NCBI GenBank assembly: GCA_023390415.1
Contig: JAEWCW010000103.1
Span: 1 to 16,699 of the forward strand
From: Pseudomonadota bacterium
GTDB taxonomy: Bacteria > Pseudomonadota > Alphaproteobacteria > Sphingomonadales > Sphingomonadaceae
Length of the DNA stretch: 16,699 nucleotides
Direction of reading: 5' to 3'
Position numbers and translations under genes: made by a program. The notes beneath the pieces are model-generated. The model saw nothing but the letters and a program-made list of their open reading frames with translations. It did not search any database and was not told the origin of the DNA. This document shows positions 14,676 through 16,699 of the stretch, one piece after another; the stretch's first letter is position 1, and each line of letters opens with the position of its first letter.

Positions 14676-14781
14676 ACAACAGCCGGGCGTCCGTTCCGTT
14701 CGCGCTGCGCAACGTTTGCAACCCGGCCCGGGAACATACGTTAAACGCTGCGTGGATACTTTGAACCCGAAACGAGATGCG
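14676..14781. other. divergent glnE-nepR promoter region
   Basis: This 106-base gap must hold both promoters. GGAAC occurs at 14731-14735 on the plus strand, but the only nearby -10-like CGTG follows after 15 bases, not the consensus CGTT after 16-17, so an EcfG promoter for nepR is only a weak possibility. No clear promoter for glnE was found. Confidence 0.3.
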
Positions 14782-14931
14782 ATGAGCAATGCCCCGTCAA
14801 GGCGCTTCGTGAAGGTCGCCCCGCCGACCGTTCACGCCGGCGTGGGCAACGCCTTGCGCCAGGCCTTCCAGATGGACGGCGAAGCGCGCTCGCTGAAGCC
14901 GTTCGAGGAGCTGCTCGCCCGGTTGGGCTGA
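14782..14931 (+). CDS. nepR: NepR-type anti-sigma factor
   Basis: This 49-residue protein fits the NepR pattern: VGNALRQAFQ (helix 1, phi-G-x2-LR) and PFEELLARLG (helix 2, P-phi-x2-LL-x2-L). NepR binds and silences EcfG until phosphorylated PhyR takes it away. The middle linker (MDGEARSLK) and the basic N-terminal part differ from typical NepR, and the protein is short. ATG 14782 begins a compact reading frame; the frame is open upstream but the extra part overlaps glnE and looks non-coding. It lies between glnE (divergent) and ecfG (convergent, 14-base gap); nepR more often precedes ecfG on one transcript. Identification rests on motif plus context. Confidence 0.75.
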   Translation: MSNAPSRRFVKVAPPTVHAGVGNALRQAFQMDGEARSLKPFEELLARLG

Positions 14932-14945
14932 GCGGCTCCCGGGCC

Positions 14946-15605
14946 TCACTCGTTGCCCGGATCCCGATCCTTCGAGAGATCGTCCACCTCCGCCATGATC
15001 GACTGGAGCGCGCTGCGGTTCGGGTCGGTCTCATGCTCGCGGCGCGAGGGCAGCTTTCCTTCGGCGAGGAGATTCTCGAGCGCGACCCGGCCGCGGGCGA
15101 CGCGGCTCTTGATCGTGCCGACGGCGCAGCCGCAGATCTCGGCGGCTTCCTCGTAGGCGAAGCCGCCGGCGCCGACGAGGATCAGCGCCTCGCGCTGCGG
15201 CTGCGGGAGATGGAGGAGCGCCCGCTGAAGGTCGGAAAGCTCGACATGACGGTCCTGGCTCGCCGGGGCGGCGAGGAGCTTCGATGCCGTCAACTCGTCC
15301 CATTCGCCCTTGAAGCGCGCGCGGCGCATCTGGCTGAGGAACAGGTTCCTGAGGATGATGAAGGTCCAGGCGCGCATGTTCGTGCCCGCTTGGAAGCGCT
15401 TCCGCGCCGCCCAGGCCTTCAGCAACGTCTCCTGGACGAGGTCGTCGGCGAGGTCGCGGCTGCCCGAGAGCGAGCGGCCGAAGGCGCGCAGGTGCGGGAT
15501 CACCTGCGCGAGCTGGTCCTTGAACTCGTTGTCGGGCAGCGGGACGGGTTCGGCGGCCGGAGCCGCCCCCGCCTCGTCGGCATCTGCCGTTCGATTGCCC
15601 GTCAT
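14946..15605 (-). CDS. ecfG: EcfG general stress response sigma factor (ECF15)
   Basis: This 219-residue ECF sigma factor directs RNA polymerase to stress genes. Region 2 includes VIPHLRAFGRSLSGSRDLADDLVQETLLKAW and NMRAWTFIILRNLFLSQMRR, a hallmark of the EcfG group. Region 4 includes LPQPQREALILVGAGGFAYEEAAEICGCAVGTIKSRVARGR. A Ser/Asp-rich tail of about 30 residues follows. ATG 15605, preceded by GGGGG at about 4 bases, is preferred over the upstream GTG at 15647. It lies 86 bases downstream of the 53-residue membrane gene and probably shares the EcfG promoter at 15869-15893, which would give positive feedback. Its 3' end is 14 bases from convergent nepR. Confidence 0.95.
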   Translation of the reverse strand: MTGNRTADADEAGAAPAAEPVPLPDNEFKDQLAQVIPHLRAFGRSLSGSRDLADDLVQETLLKAWAARKRFQAGTNMRAWTFIILRNLFLSQMRRARFKGEWDELTASKLLAAPASQDRHVELSDLQRALLHLPQPQREALILVGAGGFAYEEAAEICGCAVGTIKSRVARGRVALENLLAEGKLPSRREHETDPNRSALQSIMAEVDDLSKDRDPGNE

Positions 15606-15691
15606 CAAGCCCCCATTTCCTGCATCGTGAAGATGGTCATGCACCACGCGGCGCGCAAGCGGCGCCCTGCTCCTTGGTTCCGTCGAAATGG

Positions 15692-15853
15692 TCAGTTGCC
15701 GAGAAGATAGATCAGGATGAAGGCGAGGATGACGAGGAACAAGCCCCAGCCGAGAATGTAGCGGGTCATGCGCGGCGTGGCGCCGGCCCGTGCCTTCGTC
15801 GTCGAAATATGCTGAGTCTCGTCGTCCATCTTCTCGGTGTGCCTCGGTTCCAT
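15692..15853 (-). CDS. 53-residue single-helix membrane protein in the stress locus
   Basis: This small gene between phyR and ecfG is not recognised. Residues 1-31 are polar with an acidic patch (EKMDDETQ) and basic residues at 28 and 31, then 32-51 (YILGWGLFLVILAFILIYLL) form one membrane helix, ending at GN; the N-terminus is therefore probably cytoplasmic. ATG 15853 lies some 9 bases after the predicted start of transcription from the EcfG promoter; an internal ATG at 15829 (45 residues) is an alternative. Both lack an ideal ribosome site. It is very likely a member of the EcfG regulon. Whether it signals, senses membrane stress or only adapts the envelope is unknown. Confidence 0.7.
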   Translation of the reverse strand: MEPRHTEKMDDETQHISTTKARAGATPRMTRYILGWGLFLVILAFILIYLLGN

Positions 15854-15868
15854 TCGTTACAGCCGGGC

Positions 15869-15893
15869 AACGCCCGCCCGACGCCCGGGTTCC
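15869..15893 (-). promoter_or_regulatory. EcfG promoter upstream of the 53-residue gene and ecfG
   Basis: On the minus strand GGAAC (15893-15889), 16 bases, and CGTT (15872-15869) match the EcfG consensus exactly. It sits in the gap just after the phyR stop codon and reads toward the 53-residue gene and ecfG, which implies autoregulation of ecfG. Confidence 0.85.
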
Positions 15894-15899
15894 CCGGGA

Positions 15900-16694
15900 T
15901 CAGGCGGGAATTGTCGCGGCGTCGAAGAACAAAGCCTGGGCGATCGCCGCCTTCACGGTCGAGCGCTGGAACGGCTTGGTGATCAGGAAGGTCGGCTCCG
16001 GCCGCTCGCCGGTCAGCAGCCGCTCCGGGAAGGCGGTGATGAAGATCACCGGCACCTGGAACTCGCCGAGAATGTCCTTCACCGCGTCGATTCCCGAGCT
16101 GTCGTCGGCGAGCTGGATGTCCGCAAGGACCAGGCCCGGACGGCGCGCCAAAGCCTGCTGGACCGCCTCGTCGCGGGTGACCGCGACTCCGGTGACGGTG
16201 TGGCCGAGGTCGCGGACGATCGTCTCGATGTCCATCGCGATGATCGGCTCGTCCTCGATGATCAGGACCTCGGCGCGCGTCTGGCGCTCGATCTCGGCCA
16301 GCGCCTCGGAGACGAGGCTGTCGACGTCCTCGGCCGAGGCGCCGATCAGATAGCCGGCATCCTCGGAGGTGAAGCCCTCCATCGCGGTCAGGAGCAGCGC
16401 CTGGCGCGACAGCGGCGTGATCCGCGCAAGCCGGGCCTTGGCGATCGATTCCGGGTCGTCGCTCTCGGCCGGACGCGGCTCGTCCTCGATATTCGCGCTG
16501 GACCAGATGGCGTGGAAGGTGCGGTACAGGCCGAGGCGCGGATCGACGTCGCGCGGAAACTCCTCCGGCGAAGCGACGATCGCCTCCAGCGTCGCGCGGA
16601 CGAAGGCGTCGCCATGGCCCTGGCTGCCGGTCAGGGCGCGCGCATAGCGGCGAAGGAAGGGAAGGTGCGGCGCGAGTTCCTGGCCAAGCGACAT
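15900..16694 (-). CDS. phyR: PhyR general stress response regulator
   Basis: This 264-residue response regulator has the defining PhyR layout: a sigma-factor-like N-terminal domain (about 1-135, EcfG mimic) joined to a C-terminal receiver domain (141-260). The receiver keeps the acidic pair in IEDEP (147-149), the phosphoacceptor Asp192 (VLADIQLADDSSG), Thr220 in FITAFPE and Lys240 in ITKPF. Phosphorylation exposes the sigma-like domain, which binds NepR and releases EcfG. The start ATG 16694 is 5 bases from the window end, so its promoter and ribosome site are not visible. The cognate HWE/HisKA2 sensor kinase is not in the window. Confidence 0.97.
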   Translation of the reverse strand: MSLGQELAPHLPFLRRYARALTGSQGHGDAFVRATLEAIVASPEEFPRDVDPRLGLYRTFHAIWSSANIEDEPRPAESDDPESIAKARLARITPLSRQALLLTAMEGFTSEDAGYLIGASAEDVDSLVSEALAEIERQTRAEVLIIEDEPIIAMDIETIVRDLGHTVTGVAVTRDEAVQQALARRPGLVLADIQLADDSSGIDAVKDILGEFQVPVIFITAFPERLLTGERPEPTFLITKPFQRSTVKAAIAQALFFDAATIPA

Positions 16695-16699
16695 GTCCG

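Noticed and set aside
12342..14744. Very long open frame (800 codons) on the plus strand opposite glnE.
   Set aside because: A GC-rich shadow of glnE; the translation is low-complexity in Arg, Gly, Ala and Glu with no family motifs, while the minus strand encodes a full GlnE.
14731..14755. Possible EcfG promoter for nepR (GGAAC at 14731).
   Set aside because: The spacing is 15 and the -10 reads CGTG, against a consensus of 16-17 and CGTT. Kept only as a weak possibility in the region note.
14524..14781. Upstream extension of nepR.
   Set aside because: It overlaps glnE on the other strand, is Arg/Ser-rich without motifs, and NepR proteins are small; the ATG at 14782 gives a compact NepR.
15658..15685. 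GGAAC on the minus strand just upstream of ecfG, with GCTT after 16 bases.
   Set aside because: The -10 does not match CGTT; the exact promoter at 15869-15893 explains ecfG expression better.

Overview
The window looks like chromosomal DNA of a high-GC alphaproteobacterium of the Sphingomonadales (Sphingomonas-like). The main evidence is a PhyR/NepR/EcfG general stress response locus, GGAAC-N16-CGTT promoters, and dense, mostly intact housekeeping genes. I see no rRNA, tRNA, CRISPR array, transposase or phage gene. This placement is inferred from protein families and was not checked by a database search.

Layout, left to right. 45-962 encodes a DUF4349-type membrane protein. It converges on a GcvA-type LysR regulator (991-1917, minus). 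The regulator is divergent from a 59-residue one-helix membrane protein (2046-2225), and a perfect 15-bp palindrome with LysR-box geometry lies between them. A strong 14-bp hairpin follows. Next come an alpha/beta hydrolase with a lipoprotein signal (2299-3216) and kynureninase kynU (3213-4430), joined by an ATGA overlap and probably serving tryptophan/kynurenine breakdown. purC (4549-5328) has its own recognisable promoter.

5329-7639 is the most mobile-looking part. It holds two clusters of REP-like palindromes, an unrecognised membrane-anchored protein (5594-6301, minus), a 27-bp near-exact direct repeat flanking that gene, and a cation diffusion facilitator zinc exporter (6528-7451). An M23 peptidase (7640-8773, minus) with a clean intrinsic terminator, a DUF455 ferritin-like protein (8887-9699, minus) and purT (9741-10907, plus) follow.

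The right third is stress-related. A small exported protein of unknown function (10886-11356, minus) has a perfect EcfG promoter. bcp peroxiredoxin (11506-11973) is translationally coupled to glnE (11970-14675). A short NepR anti-sigma factor (14782-14931, plus) converges on ecfG (14946-15605, minus). A 53-residue membrane protein (15692-15853, minus), preceded by a second perfect EcfG promoter, leads into ecfG, and phyR (15900-16694, minus) lies upstream. PhyR, when phosphorylated, sequesters NepR and frees EcfG; EcfG would then transcribe the 53-residue gene, ecfG itself and the 156-residue exported protein.

The best candidates for something undescribed are the two small EcfG-promoted genes, the LysR/59-residue protein pair, and the REP family with a compensatory stem change. 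Function for all of these is inference.
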